A stretch of 64,000 nucleotides of DNA from Trinickia soli (GCF_002879855.1 NZ_PNYB01000012.1:141934-205933), one strand, 5' to 3'. Shown: positions 1 to 9,249, counted from the stretch's first letter. A program made the numbers and translations. The notes: generated by a model from the letters alone, not told the origin.

Positions 1-2287
1 TTGCGTCGCCAAATGCCTGACGCAACGCCCAGTGGAGGGCATTGTGACCATAGTGATCGACGGCATCGCGGTCCGCGCCGCGCTCCAGCAGGGCTTCCAC
101 CAGCGCCGCATTTCCTGCGGCTGCTGCAGCCATCAGCGGCGTTTGATTCATAGGCAGGCGATGATCGACGCCATGCTGGTCACACTGCTTGAGGATGTCC
201 TTGAAGTGGTTGGCAAAGTAAGGGACGTAGCTCTTGCGGGCGAGCACCGCGCGCTGCCGATCAAAGGTTCGTGCCTGCTCGAATCTCGCCTCGACTTCCA
301 GCCACTCGGCGAGCTGCGGTTCGTCGAAGCAGGCGGCATAGTCAAAAAGCTGCTGCTTGCCCTTGTTGCCCGGAGACTGCTCCCGGAAGACCCTGATCAG
401 CAGGTCCCTGACCTTGGCCTCATCGAACACCGGCCAGGGCACCGGAACCTGCTTCAAGATGGTGCGGCGGATGGCCTCCGCCTGCTCCTGTTTCCCCTGA
501 AGTTCGAGTTTGCGTGCTTCCTTCTGCCAGTCTTCGAGCGTGGATTGTTTGGCCTCGATCTTGGTCTGGCCGACAGCGAGATCCAGCAACCCGAACAACT
601 CATGCCCTGTGTCCGATTCGACCATGTAGATGTTCTTGATGGCGCGCGTCAACGCTACATATAGGGCATTGACGAAGAACTTATAGACTTCGAGAGACTT
701 GTCGCTCTTGTCTTTGGCGCGTTTGTAATCCAGCGTCTCGACCGCCAGATCGGCCGTGGCGACGCCCTCGACGATATCGTTGAATTCGCCGCGATGATCC
801 GAGACGAAGCGGTAGAGCACGATGTTCTCGTATTCGAGACCCTTGGCTTCGTGGATCGAGAACAACAGCGGCGTGGCAAAGTGCTTGCGGGCCCCGGCCT
901 TGTCCTCGTCGCGCATGACCAGGACGGCGAACTGCGTGGATTGGCGAATCTTCTGGTCCAATTCGCGTTTGGTGGCGTCCTTGTCGGGTATCAGCGTCAC
1001 CTGGCCGGCGTCGCCGCCGACGGCCTGAACCAGGAAGTTACTCTCGCGATCGATGGAGCCGAAGCGCCGCTGCTTGATCTTGAGCACCTGATTGGCGACG
1101 CGCGTGGCCTCCAGGCCGTTGCGGAAGTTGGCCTTTAGCAGGCGCAATTCCTGTCGCTCAGCCAGTTTCGGGTCTTTCCAGAACAGACTTTTGACCTGGC
1201 TCCAGGAAAAGAAATTGGGATGGACAATCTGGTTGGAATCCCCGCAGAGCATGAAATGGCCGGGCTTCTTCAGGGTTTTCAGCACGAGCGCGAGTTGCAC
1301 GGTGGTGATGTCCTGCACCTCGTCGATAACGACGAAGTCGTAACGCGGCGCGGCCAGCGCTTGCCAGTCCTGAGCCACCAGATTCAGGTCGTACAGCTTT
1401 GTTTCGGCCAGCCACGTGCGATACTTCTCAAACAGATCGTAGAGTTGGTCGCGCCGTTCCTCGGGAAAGATTGATTGACGTACGCCCAGCGCTCGATACC
1501 CGTCGCGCGACAGGACACCGCCCGAGCCAGCAGCAATCACGCCGCGAATCTCCTCGAACGCCTGATGGGCATCGACATCCTTGAAGTTCTGTCGTATACG
1601 GGAATACCATCCTGCAAAGTCGCGCCAATTGGCCTCGCGTCCTGCCGGAACGCGGATCGACTCGACGAACTCGCGGTAGGAAAGAAACACTGCATCCTGA
1701 TTGCCGTGCTCGTATCCGTTGGCGTAATAAAGGTCGCGGGCGCTCTGTGCCAGAAAAGCGGAGTGGGTCACATAGAGAACCTCGCCTTCGGCATGTTTGA
1801 GCTTTTCAAGCGTCAGTGCGGTCTTGCCGCTGCCAGCGCTGCCCACGACAACCAAGGGAGGTGGCTGTCGGTAAATGGTCTCCTGTGTGTCATCAAACGA
1901 GATCGGTTTGTCGAGCAGATGAATGCCGGTACGCTCAGGATGAAGGTAGCGCAGAGGTTGAGCCTCCTTGAGGGCCTCCTCGGCGCTAACGTCTGGAATC
2001 TTGCTCTCGTCGATCGTCGCGCCGCGCAGGAAGCGCGACTTATCGTAGTCGTGATTGGCGATGACCTCCAACATCAGCGCGCAGACTTCATCTCCGTGGC
2101 GCACCAGCGAGAACAACAGCCTGTCGGCGTCATCCAGCTTGGCTCGGTAAAATTTGCCGTGGCTGAGATTGGCGAGCTTTTTGACTTGGGCGGCGCGGAA
2201 GTCGTTGCGCGCGATCGCTTCGGACACCTTGCCGTAACTGGCCTTGACGCGGGAAGTGTCGAGGCCGATGTATTCGAGAATCTTCAT
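1..2287 (-). CDS. RelE-like / UvrD-type superfamily I helicase / ankyrin repeat fusion protein (3' end outside window)
   Basis: The reverse frame is open from an ATG at 2287 to the window edge, so at least 762 residues are encoded and the C-terminus is missing. Residues about 1-95 resemble the RelE/ParE fold (KKL, then FYRAKLDDADRLLF, then LLEVIANHDY-like spacing; my reading, no search done). The helicase follows: Walker A GSAGSGKT near residue 150, VIDEVQD near 320, LCGDSNQ as motif III, HEAKGLEYENIVLY as motif V and YVALTRA as motif VI. The last visible residues (about 710-762) read as ankyrin repeats, with NQTPLMAAAAAGN and LLERGADRDAVD. UvrD-type enzymes are ATP-dependent 3'-5' DNA translocases. 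The RelE-like part could be an RNA-targeting or inactive domain, which is inference. No strong Shine-Dalgarno sequence precedes the ATG. A 14-bp palindrome lies 25 bp upstream. A defence or stress role is possible but unproven. Confidence 0.85.
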   Translation of the reverse strand, partial: MKILEYIGLDTSRVKASYGKVSEAIARNDFRAAQVKKLANLSHGKFYRAKLDDADRLLFSLVRHGDEVCALMLEVIANHDYDKSRFLRGATIDESKIPDVSAEEALKEAQPLRYLHPERTGIHLLDKPISFDDTQETIYRQPPPLVVVGSAGSGKTALTLEKLKHAEGEVLYVTHSAFLAQSARDLYYANGYEHGNQDAVFLSYREFVESIRVPAGREANWRDFAGWYSRIRQNFKDVDAHQAFEEIRGVIAAGSGGVLSRDGYRALGVRQSIFPEERRDQLYDLFEKYRTWLAETKLYDLNLVAQDWQALAAPRYDFVVIDEVQDITTVQLALVLKTLKKPGHFMLCGDSNQIVHPNFFSWSQVKSLFWKDPKLAERQELRLLKANFRNGLEATRVANQVLKIKQRRFGSIDRESNFLVQAVGGDAGQVTLIPDKDATKRELDQKIRQSTQFAVLVMRDEDKAGARKHFATPLLFSIHEAKGLEYENIVLYRFVSDHRGEFNDIVEGVATADLAVETLDYKRAKDKSDKSLEVYKFFVNALYVALTRAIKNIYMVESDTGHELFGLLDLAVGQTKIEAKQSTLEDWQKEARKLELQGKQEQAEAIRRTILKQVPVPWPVFDEAKVRDLLIRVFREQSPGNKGKQQLFDYAACFDEPQLAEWLEVEARFEQARTFDRQRAVLARKSYVPYFANHFKDILKQCDQHGVDHRLPMNQTPLMAAAAAGNAALVEALLERGADRDAVDHYGHNALHWALRQAFGDA

Positions 2288-2311
2288 GGAGCGAAAAGGA
2301 CAAGAGCAAGA

Positions 2312-2325
2312 GCGAGAATTCTCGC
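2312..2325. promoter_or_regulatory. Perfect 14-bp palindrome upstream of the helicase fusion gene
   Basis: GCGAGAATTCTCGC is its own reverse complement and sits about 25 bp upstream of the ATG at 2287. The position suits an operator overlapping the promoter or 5' leader. Toxin-antitoxin genes often autoregulate through such sites, but no binding protein is identifiable here, so the role is inference. Confidence 0.4.
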
Positions 2326-2459
2326 ATGTCCTTCCGGCTTGCCAACTCTGTAGCAGGTTTCCCGATCATTCTTGACCGGCAGTTATCCGACCCGAACTGG
2401 ACGCCCGACGACAAAGTACTGATCTATGGAGGAGTGGGACGGAGGTGGAGGCCGCCCCC

Positions 2460-3098
2460 TTAGCGCAGCTGCGCGGCGGCCACAAACAGCACCATGCTGC
2501 CGATCGCGCCGTCGAGTACGCGCCACGCCGCCGCCTTACGAAACAGCGGGGCCAGCAGCCGGGCGCCATAGCCGAGCGATGCGAACCATAAAGGACTGAT
2601 CGTCATCGCACCCAGCGCAAACGCCATGCGCGATCCTTCCGGCTCACGGGCGCCCGCGGTGCCGATCAGCAGCAGAACATCGACGTAGACATGCGGGTTG
2701 AGCCAGGTGAATGCCAAGGCCATTAGGACTACTGACCAACCACGTTGCTGGACCACGGCAGCGGCAGCGGGTTCTCCCGACCCCTGGCCCGCAATCTCCA
2801 TCGCTGCATGACCGGGGCGCCAAGCGCGCCTCAGCGTTGAGAATCCGAACCAGGCGAGATAGGCCAGTCCCCCGTAAAGGATCACCTCCACCAAGTGCGG
2901 ATAGCGCATTGCAAGCGCCGAAGCGCCGCCCACGCCCGCCGCGATCAAAATGAAGTCCGAGATCGTGCAAAGGGCGACGATCTTACCGACGTGCGAACGC
3001 AAGATCCCTTGCCGCAACACAAATGCGTTTTGCGCGCCGATCGTGACGATGAGCGAGGCGCACAGCGCTGCGCCATGCGAATAAGCGGTCCAGTTCAT
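2460..3098 (-). CDS. argO: LysE/ArgO family amino acid exporter
   Basis: Inner-membrane exporter of about 212 residues with the LysE-family signature GAQNAFVLRQGI near the N-terminus and roughly six hydrophobic segments, including a TWLNPHVYVDVLLLIG stretch typical of this family. The family exports basic amino acids (lysine, arginine) by proton-coupled antiport. I chose the ATG at 3098 because the family starts just before the first membrane helix; an upstream ATG at 3143 would add 15 polar residues. The gene is divergent from an ArgP-type LysR regulator, the classic arrangement for lysE/argO control, so induction by lysine or arginine through that regulator is expected. The exact substrate cannot be told from sequence. 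Confidence 0.88.
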   Translation of the reverse strand: MNWTAYSHGAALCASLIVTIGAQNAFVLRQGILRSHVGKIVALCTISDFILIAAGVGGASALAMRYPHLVEVILYGGLAYLAWFGFSTLRRAWRPGHAAMEIAGQGSGEPAAAAVVQQRGWSVVLMALAFTWLNPHVYVDVLLLIGTAGAREPEGSRMAFALGAMTISPLWFASLGYGARLLAPLFRKAAAWRVLDGAIGSMVLFVAAAQLR

Positions 3099-3196
3099 GA
3101 CGATGTGGGGTAGACGGTGCCGAGTAATGGCGCTAGTCTGCATGCCGGACGAATCTAAGGATAGCTAATTTGCCTAAGGCAGATTAAGGAACGCTA

Positions 3197-4093
3197 ATGT
3201 TGGACTATGCCTTGTTGGACGCGCTTGCTGCAGTCGTACGTCTTGGTTCGTTCGACCGCGCGGCCGGCGAACTCAACGTCACGGCCTCGGCCGTATCGCA
3301 ACGCGTCAAGCTGCTCGAGGAGCGCGTCGGAAGTGTGCTGGTCAAGCGGGGGCAGCCCTGCGTCGCCACTGCGTCGGGCGCATTGCTTTGCCGTCACGCG
3401 GAGCGAGTGAGATTGCTCGAAGGCCAGCTATCCGACGATATGCCGTCCATGACGGGGCCGCTGCTCGGGCAGGCGTGGCCTACGCTGCGGGTCGCCGTCA
3501 ACGACGATAGCGTCGGCACCTGGTTCGTCGATGCCGTGGCGACGTTCTGTGCGCAACGGCGCATGCTGCTCGACCTTGTCATCGACGATCAGGACCATAC
3601 GGCACAGCGCATTCGCGACGGCAGCGTGCAAGGCGCGGTGACCACGCAGGCGGAACCCGTGCAGGGATGCCGCTCCGTGCGGCTCGGCAGAATGCGGTAT
3701 CTGGCCGTATGTTCGCCGTCGTTTTTTGCGCGCTACTTCGCCAACGGCGTCAATCGCGAGTCGCTGCGGCGCGCGCCGTGCGTCGTCTTCAATCCGAAGG
3801 ATGCGCTGCAAGCGCGCTTCATGCGCCGTTTGACGCGCGCGGACATCGAGCCGCCCCAGCATTGGGTGCCGCATGTCGGAGGCTTCTTGCGTGCTTGCGT
3901 GATGGGTCTGGGTTGGGGCATGTGCCCGACGCAGATGCTCGGCGCGTCGCTTGCAAACGGCGAACTCGTCGAACTGGCGGCGGGCCGCCACCTCGATGTC
4001 GATTTGTATTGGCAGAGTTGGCGCTTGTCGATCGGCTGGCTCGATGAATTCAGCGCAGTGCTGAAGCAGCGCGCCGGCGAGTTTCTCGATTGA
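3197..4093 (+). CDS. argP: LysR-type transcriptional regulator, ArgP/IciA type
   Basis: 298 residues. The N-terminal winged helix-turn-helix covers about residues 1-60 (LDALAAVVRLGSFDRAA, then SAVSQRVKLLEERVG, in the ArgP style) and is followed by a LysR substrate-binding domain. ArgP proteins sense lysine and arginine and activate the exporter gene next to them; the gene is divergent from the LysE/ArgO exporter with about 98 bp between the two starts. That gap contains TGCC-TAA-GGCA at 3171-3181, a small dyad that could be part of a LysR box. An alternative name in some genera is lysG. Family assignment is secure; ligand specificity is inferred from context. Confidence 0.88.
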   Translation: MLDYALLDALAAVVRLGSFDRAAGELNVTASAVSQRVKLLEERVGSVLVKRGQPCVATASGALLCRHAERVRLLEGQLSDDMPSMTGPLLGQAWPTLRVAVNDDSVGTWFVDAVATFCAQRRMLLDLVIDDQDHTAQRIRDGSVQGAVTTQAEPVQGCRSVRLGRMRYLAVCSPSFFARYFANGVNRESLRRAPCVVFNPKDALQARFMRRLTRADIEPPQHWVPHVGGFLRACVMGLGWGMCPTQMLGASLANGELVELAAGRHLDVDLYWQSWRLSIGWLDEFSAVLKQRAGEFLD

Positions 4094-4316
4094 GGGCGCC
4101 GGCATGGGTCGACACACGCGTGATCGAGGGGCCGGATTAGCTATCCCCTGAAAGCTGCGGTAAACCCTTGCTTTTGCGTTCTGTAATTGTGTTCTGGCAA
4201 CATAGAGTGCTTTGTCTTCACCAAAGACGGTTGCGCACAGACGCACCGGGCGCTGTGCGCCGCAAAAAAGCCGAGTTTTCGACTACCACCCGTTACCCGC
4301 GAGCAACGCAATTCCT

Positions 4317-4892
4317 ATGGCTTTGAACGTCGAAAGTGCCCGCCAGGCTGCGGATTTGGGCAGCAAGATCCGAGCGCTGCGGCACCGCCTCCGTAAGACC
4401 CTTGATGAAACGGCTACCGCGGCCGGTATCTCGAAGCCGTTTCTGTCGCAAGTCGAACGGGGCCACGCCACGCCCTCTTTGACTTCGTTGGCCGGCATCG
4501 CCACGGCGCTGGGCGTCACCCTTCAGTATTTCGTCGATACGCCCAGCGAGGAGCGGTCGGTACGCCGCGCCGGCCAGTTGCGATTTTTCAGCTTCGCCGA
4601 TTCGACGGATTTATTCGCGCGATTGACCAACTCGTCGGTCGGCAGTCAGCTTGAAAGCATTCTCGTGCGCTTGCCGGCCGGGCAGACCGAGGGGGCAGAA
4701 GTCACGACGCATGCGGGCGAGGAATTCCTTTACGTCATTTCGGGCGAATTGTCGTTGACGCTTGAAGGCAAGACGTTTTCGCTCCAGGCGGGCGACAGCG
4801 CGCATTACGAATCGACGGTTCCGCACAGTTGGTCCAATACGGGCAAGGTTGAAACGACACTGGTTTGGGTCGGTACGCCGCGCCTGTTTTGA
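4317..4892 (+). CDS. XRE-family regulator with C-terminal cupin domain
   Basis: 191 residues. A helix-turn-helix of the XRE/Cro type occupies about residues 15-70 (SKIRALRHRLRKTLDETATAAGISK, then LSQVERGHATPSL), and a cupin_2 barrel about residues 110-185, with HAGEEFLYVISGEL and a downstream PHSW. Cytoplasmic one-component regulators of this form (PuuR/SutR-like) usually control transport or catabolism genes. The ATG at 4317 fits the family; the upstream in-frame ATG at 4212 would add 35 residues of low-complexity polar sequence and is less likely. The gene stands alone between argP and the convergent DUF72 gene, so its target is not evident. Confidence 0.85.
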   Translation: MALNVESARQAADLGSKIRALRHRLRKTLDETATAAGISKPFLSQVERGHATPSLTSLAGIATALGVTLQYFVDTPSEERSVRRAGQLRFFSFADSTDLFARLTNSSVGSQLESILVRLPAGQTEGAEVTTHAGEEFLYVISGELSLTLEGKTFSLQAGDSAHYESTVPHSWSNTGKVETTLVWVGTPRLF

Positions 4893-4981
4893 CGATCCGC
4901 GTGCGCGCCTGACCGAAGCGATAACCGCGTGCCAACTGCCGGGGGGCGATCGAGCCAGCGTTCGACGGCTGGCTCGACGCG

Positions 4982-5791
4982 CTAGCGGAGACGCTCGAGC
5001 AGCGCCATGCCAGCGGCTGGATTGCGGACCTTGTGGCCGCTGATCACATAAAGGTAGACGTCGCGAGGCATGGCCTTCGCACCCGTCTCCGCAATCGTTT
5101 GCAAGTCTTTCGGCGCTTCACCGGCGGCCCACGTCTTCGCACGCGAGGCCCAGGCATCGAGTCCCTTCTTCGGATATCCAAGCTTTTCCGATTCGACTGT
5201 CCCCATGATGCGTGCGTAGACGAACGGCGCAGTGACGTCGGCGATCTGTGGGTAATCGCTATCGCCGGCGACAACGATCGCAACGCCGTGCTCGCGCGCC
5301 AGCGCCACGAACTCCGGATGGCGGAAACTTTCGTGCCGCACTTCGACGGCATGCCGGATCGCGCGGCCGTCGACGCGTTTGGGCAGCAGTGCGAGAAAAG
5401 CGTCGAAATCTTCGGCGTCGAATTGCTTGGTCGTCGCGAACTGCCAGTTGATCGGGCCCAGCTTGTCTTTCAGCGCGAGCACGCCGCTGGCAAAGAAACG
5501 CTCGATGGAATCGCGGGCTTCGCCAAGCACTCGGCGATGAGTCGCGAATCGCGGCGCCTTCAACGAAAAGACAAAATCTTCCGGCGTCTCGTCATGCCAC
5601 TTCTCAAAGCTTGTCGCGCGTTGCGTGCCGTAGAACGTGCCGTTGATTTCAATCGATGTCAGCTTGCGGCTCGCATATTCGAGCTCGCGCTTTTGCGTGA
5701 GGCCGGCGGGATAGAACGCACCGCGCCACGGCTCGTAGGTCCAGCCGCCGACGCCGATGCGAATGCGGCCCGTGGCGCTGCGGCGGCTCAT
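4982..5791 (-). CDS. DUF72 family protein (YecE-like)
   Basis: About 269 residues from an ATG at 5791. Recognisable DUF72 features are IRIGVGGWTYEPWRGAFYP near the N-terminus, ASRKLTSIEINGTFYG, and a central FVFSLKAPRFATH stretch; the fold is predicted to be a TIM barrel. Function is unknown in the family. The start ATG overlaps the stop codon of the peptide transporter gene upstream (ATGA, 5788-5791), which implies translational coupling and co-transcription. A longer open frame to 5920 exists but would lie inside the transporter gene, so I reject it as the start. Confidence 0.87.
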   Translation of the reverse strand: MSRRSATGRIRIGVGGWTYEPWRGAFYPAGLTQKRELEYASRKLTSIEINGTFYGTQRATSFEKWHDETPEDFVFSLKAPRFATHRRVLGEARDSIERFFASGVLALKDKLGPINWQFATTKQFDAEDFDAFLALLPKRVDGRAIRHAVEVRHESFRHPEFVALAREHGVAIVVAGDSDYPQIADVTAPFVYARIMGTVESEKLGYPKKGLDAWASRAKTWAAGEAPKDLQTIAETGAKAMPRDVYLYVISGHKVRNPAAGMALLERLR

Positions 5792-7302
5792 TCCGTCGCC
5801 ATCCCGTGAGCGTTCGCTGCGGCCAAGGCCTCGCCCGACGCGCGCCGATGCTGAGCCGACAGCCTGCGCATGAGCGGCAGCAACAGCAACGACATCAGCA
5901 CCCCGGCAGCCGCCAGCCAACCAAGCTCCGAGAAAAGATTCGTATAAAGCGGCAGCGATTGCACCGCCGTCAAATCATTGGAGGGGGCCTGCGCGAAGTT
6001 GGCCACCACGCTGCCCAAATACTGGGAGATTCCGGTCGCAAGGAAGTAGGCGCCCATCATGAAGCCGCTCATGCGAACGGGGATATAGCGCGCGATCATG
6101 GCAAGGCCAAGGCCGCTGACGAGCAACTCGCCGAGCGAATTCAAAGCGTAACCCCAGACCATGAACCACGACGATACGCGTCCGTCGACGGCATAGCGGC
6201 CGCTGAATGCGTAAATGACGAACCCGATCGCCACGGCCACATAGCCGAGCGCAAATTTCGCCGCGATGCTGATATCGCCGCGCCCCTTTGCAAGCCGCGT
6301 GTAAGTCGACGCGAGCACGGGGCTCAGCAGCATGATCCAGATCGGATTGAGCGCTTGGAATTGCGCGGCGCTCCAGGAGAACAGACGAACGCCGAATAGC
6401 GAGAACGTCGGATCCACATTACGCAGCGCAAATAGCGTCAGCGACGTGGTTTGTTGCTGATAGAAGATGAAGAACAGAATCGACTGCAAAACGAGAATGA
6501 GGGCGGCAATCAGTCCCGCGCGCTCCGAGCGGTCGCATTTGGCGATCATGTAGCCGAACAGGCCAAGGATGATGACCCCTGCGATATCGACGCAGGTGAT
6601 GGCCAGCGTCTTGTTGCCGAGCACGAATGATGCGGCCGTGGCCAGCGCGACGCCGCCCGCGGCAACCACAGCGACGCGGCGCCATACGATCGGCTTGCTG
6701 TCGGGCGCGGACCCCACATGCGACAGCGAGCGATACCGGATCAGGAAGTTCACGACGCCCAGCACCATGCCCGCGCAGCAGACGGCAAACGCGGTGCGCC
6801 AGCCCCATCGATCTTTGATCCAGGGCGTCGCGAGGATCGACAACGTCGAACCGATATTGACGGCCATGTAATAGATCGTGAACGCACTGTCGATGCGCGT
6901 ATCGTCCCCTTCATAGATACGCCGCACGAGATTCGCCGAATTCGCCTTGAACAGGCCGTTGCCCACGACAATGACGCCGAGCGAAGCATAAAGGAACGAT
7001 AGATGATCGTTCGGCAATGCAAGCATGCCGTAGCCGAACGAGAGCACGACCGCGCCGAACAGCATCGTGCGCCGCGCACCGAGCACCTTGTCGCCGATCC
7101 ATCCGCCGATCGAAGGCGCCGCATAGACAAGCGCGGTAAACGCGCCCCAGGTGAGGTTCGCGCGTGCATCGCCGAAGCCGAGCCGCTCCACCATGTAGAG
7201 CACGAGCAGTGCGCCCATGCCGTAATAGCCGAAGCGTTCCCACATCTCGATCAGAAAGACCGTCGTGAACGATCTTGTTTGCGAAACCGACGAATTCATC
7301 AA
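5788..7302 (-). CDS. POT family proton-dependent oligopeptide transporter
   Basis: 504-residue polytopic membrane protein of the POT/PTR family (MFS fold, about 12-14 helices). The proton-coupling motif ExxER is visible as EMWER at residues 19-23, followed by FGYYG; further family sequences are GAFTALVYAAPSIGGWIGD and a GNGLFKANS segment. Members such as DtpA and DtpB import di- and tripeptides with protons. The gene is the first of a two-gene unit with the overlapping DUF72 gene. Two ATGs are adjacent (7302 and 7299) and either could be used. The divergent peptide ABC operon suggests that the region handles peptide nutrition. Confidence 0.92.
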   Translation of the reverse strand: MMNSSVSQTRSFTTVFLIEMWERFGYYGMGALLVLYMVERLGFGDARANLTWGAFTALVYAAPSIGGWIGDKVLGARRTMLFGAVVLSFGYGMLALPNDHLSFLYASLGVIVVGNGLFKANSANLVRRIYEGDDTRIDSAFTIYYMAVNIGSTLSILATPWIKDRWGWRTAFAVCCAGMVLGVVNFLIRYRSLSHVGSAPDSKPIVWRRVAVVAAGGVALATAASFVLGNKTLAITCVDIAGVIILGLFGYMIAKCDRSERAGLIAALILVLQSILFFIFYQQQTTSLTLFALRNVDPTFSLFGVRLFSWSAAQFQALNPIWIMLLSPVLASTYTRLAKGRGDISIAAKFALGYVAVAIGFVIYAFSGRYAVDGRVSSWFMVWGYALNSLGELLVSGLGLAMIARYIPVRMSGFMMGAYFLATGISQYLGSVVANFAQAPSNDLTAVQSLPLYTNLFSELGWLAAAGVLMSLLLLPLMRRLSAQHRRASGEALAAANAHGMATE

Positions 7303-7632
7303 AAGTTCTCCCGGATAGGTCGAATCAGATTCGCACGTTGTGCGTGCGCTGCTGGACGCCGTTGCTCGCGCCGTGGCTCGTTTGCGCGCGGTAGCGCGCG
7401 GTGTTGGGGACTTGCCAGCGCGAGCTTACTCCGTCGCGCGCCAGTCGTGGCAGCGGCCGTACACGTCGCGCGCGATTCTCGCGATGTTGGCCGTCACCGT
7501 CACTTCGGGTATGCACCAGTCGGCGCCCCATACGGTTGATAGCTGCACACGAAAACGGGCGCATGGTCTTATCCCTCCTGCAATCGATCGATTGCATTTT
7601 CCTTTTTGTTTTTTAATTCGTCCTTCACCACC
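7303..7632. other. Divergent intergenic region between POT transporter and oppA
   Basis: 330 bp with no convincing gene. It should hold promoters for both divergent transport units. Visible structure includes a GCGCGC-GGTA-GCGCGC inverted repeat near 7384-7400 and an 18-bp perfect palindrome at 7579-7596. Confidence 0.6.
7579..7596. promoter_or_regulatory. Perfect 18-bp palindrome upstream of oppA, candidate operator
   Basis: TGCAATCGATCGATTGCA equals its reverse complement and ends 36 bp before the oppA ATG at 7633. An 18-bp perfect dyad at this position is a good candidate operator for a dimeric regulator of the peptide ABC operon. The pyrimidine- and T-rich sequence after it could also make it act on RNA. 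No cognate regulator lies beside it. Confidence 0.5.
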
Positions 7633-9249
7633 ATGAAAGCCACGCATTCATTTGCAGCGGCGCTGATCGCGTTCGTCTTTGCGTCAAGCGATGCCGCTTT
7701 TGCCGTTCCCATTCCCACCGGCGTGAAATTGGCTCCGGTCCAGGAAATCACGCGCCAGTTGCCCGCCGAAATTGAATCGCTGGATCCCGCACACATCGAA
7801 TCATGGGCCGGCAATACGGTCGGCCTCGATCTGTTCGAAGGCTTGACGCGTATCGACGCAACGGGCGCCATCGTACCCGGAGTCGCACAATCGTGGACGC
7901 GAACCGGGCCGGACACCTGGCGCTTCACGCTGCGCGGCGATGCCAGGTGGAGCGACGGCCGACCCGTGACGGCAGACGACTTCGTCTATGCCTGGCGCCG
8001 CGTCGTCGATCCCAAGACCGGCTCGAAGTATACGGTTCTTGTCGAGTTCGTCAAAAATGGCAAAGCGATCGTGTCCGGCAAGGCGCCGCCCGACCAACTC
8101 GGCGTGACGGCGGTCGATGCGCGCACACTGGAGGTGCGCACCGAAACGCCTGCGGCCTTCTTCCCGGAACTGGCGGCCATGGTGTCGATGGCGCCGGTGC
8201 CCCGGCACATCGTGCAACGCGCGCCGGACGGCTGGACCAAGCCCGGCACCTTTGTCGGCAACGGCGCGTTCCTGCTGGCCGATTGGCAGCCGAACAATCG
8301 TGTCGTACTCCTAAAGAACGGTCGGTATTGGAACGCGGCAAGCGTGCCGCTTGCAAAGGTGAAATACGTCCCGATCGAAGACGACGGCACGGCCCTCCAC
8401 ATGTATCAGGCCGGGCAGATCGATTACACCTATCGCATTCCGTCGGGGCTTCACGACCCGATAGCGAAGCAATTCGGCAGCGAACTGCGCACAGGCATGC
8501 AGATCGCCACCTATTACTACAGCCTCGACAACACGAATCCTCTGTTCAAGGACAAACGCGTGCGGCAGGCGCTATCGATGGTGCTCGACCGCGATCTCCT
8601 GACGAAGCGGCTGCTGCAAGCCGGCGAAGCGCCGATGTACGGCCTCATTGCCAGCGGCACCAAGGGCGCGAGCCCGTTCGTGCCGGCCTGGGCGGCGTGG
8701 CCGATGAGCAAGCGCATCGACTACGCGCGCGATCTGTTGCGGCAGGCGGGTTATTCGGAGGCGAAGCCTTTGACATTCACGCTGACCTACAACACGAACG
8801 ATCTGCACAAGAAGGTGGCGCTGTTTGCCGCTTCCGAGTGGCGCACGAAGCTGGGCGTCGAGGCCCGGCTCGAGAACGTGGAGTTCAAGGTGCTGCTCAT
8901 GCAGCGCCACGAAGGAAAGGTGCAAGCGTCGCGCGACGGTTGGTTCGTCGATTACAACGACGCCATGTCGTACTTCGACGTGCTCCGCTGCGGCAGCATT
9001 CAGAACGATCAACGCTACTGCAACCCGAAGGTCGACGAGCTCATTGCACGTGCGAACGCGCGGCTCGACCCCAACGAGCGCACCGCGCTGATGACGCGTG
9101 CGCATACGCTTGCGATGGAGGACTACCCGATGATCGCGCTGTTCCAGTATTCGGCCGATCGTCTCGTCAAAGCCTATGTGGGCGGCTATGCGACGACGAA
9201 CTACGTCGATCAGCGCGCCTCGCAGGATCTCTACATCGTCGCGCACTGA
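7633..9249 (+). CDS. oppA: Peptide ABC transporter periplasmic binding protein (OppA type)
   Basis: 538 residues with a signal peptide (MKATHSF, then a hydrophobic core ending near AAFA). The SBP_bac_5 domain fills the rest, with ITRQLPAEIESLDPAHI near the mature N-terminus and VTADDFVYAWRRVVDPKTGS, both typical of OppA/MppA proteins. It binds oligopeptides in the periplasm and hands them to the OppBC channel. I chose the ATG at 7633 because the signal peptide starts there; an ATG at 7606 adds nine residues. It is the first gene of a five-gene operon, 14 bp ahead of oppB. Murein peptide binding, as in MppA, cannot be excluded. Confidence 0.93.
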   Translation: MKATHSFAAALIAFVFASSDAAFAVPIPTGVKLAPVQEITRQLPAEIESLDPAHIESWAGNTVGLDLFEGLTRIDATGAIVPGVAQSWTRTGPDTWRFTLRGDARWSDGRPVTADDFVYAWRRVVDPKTGSKYTVLVEFVKNGKAIVSGKAPPDQLGVTAVDARTLEVRTETPAAFFPELAAMVSMAPVPRHIVQRAPDGWTKPGTFVGNGAFLLADWQPNNRVVLLKNGRYWNAASVPLAKVKYVPIEDDGTALHMYQAGQIDYTYRIPSGLHDPIAKQFGSELRTGMQIATYYYSLDNTNPLFKDKRVRQALSMVLDRDLLTKRLLQAGEAPMYGLIASGTKGASPFVPAWAAWPMSKRIDYARDLLRQAGYSEAKPLTFTLTYNTNDLHKKVALFAASEWRTKLGVEARLENVEFKVLLMQRHEGKVQASRDGWFVDYNDAMSYFDVLRCGSIQNDQRYCNPKVDELIARANARLDPNERTALMTRAHTLAMEDYPMIALFQYSADRLVKAYVGGYATTNYVDQRASQDLYIVAH

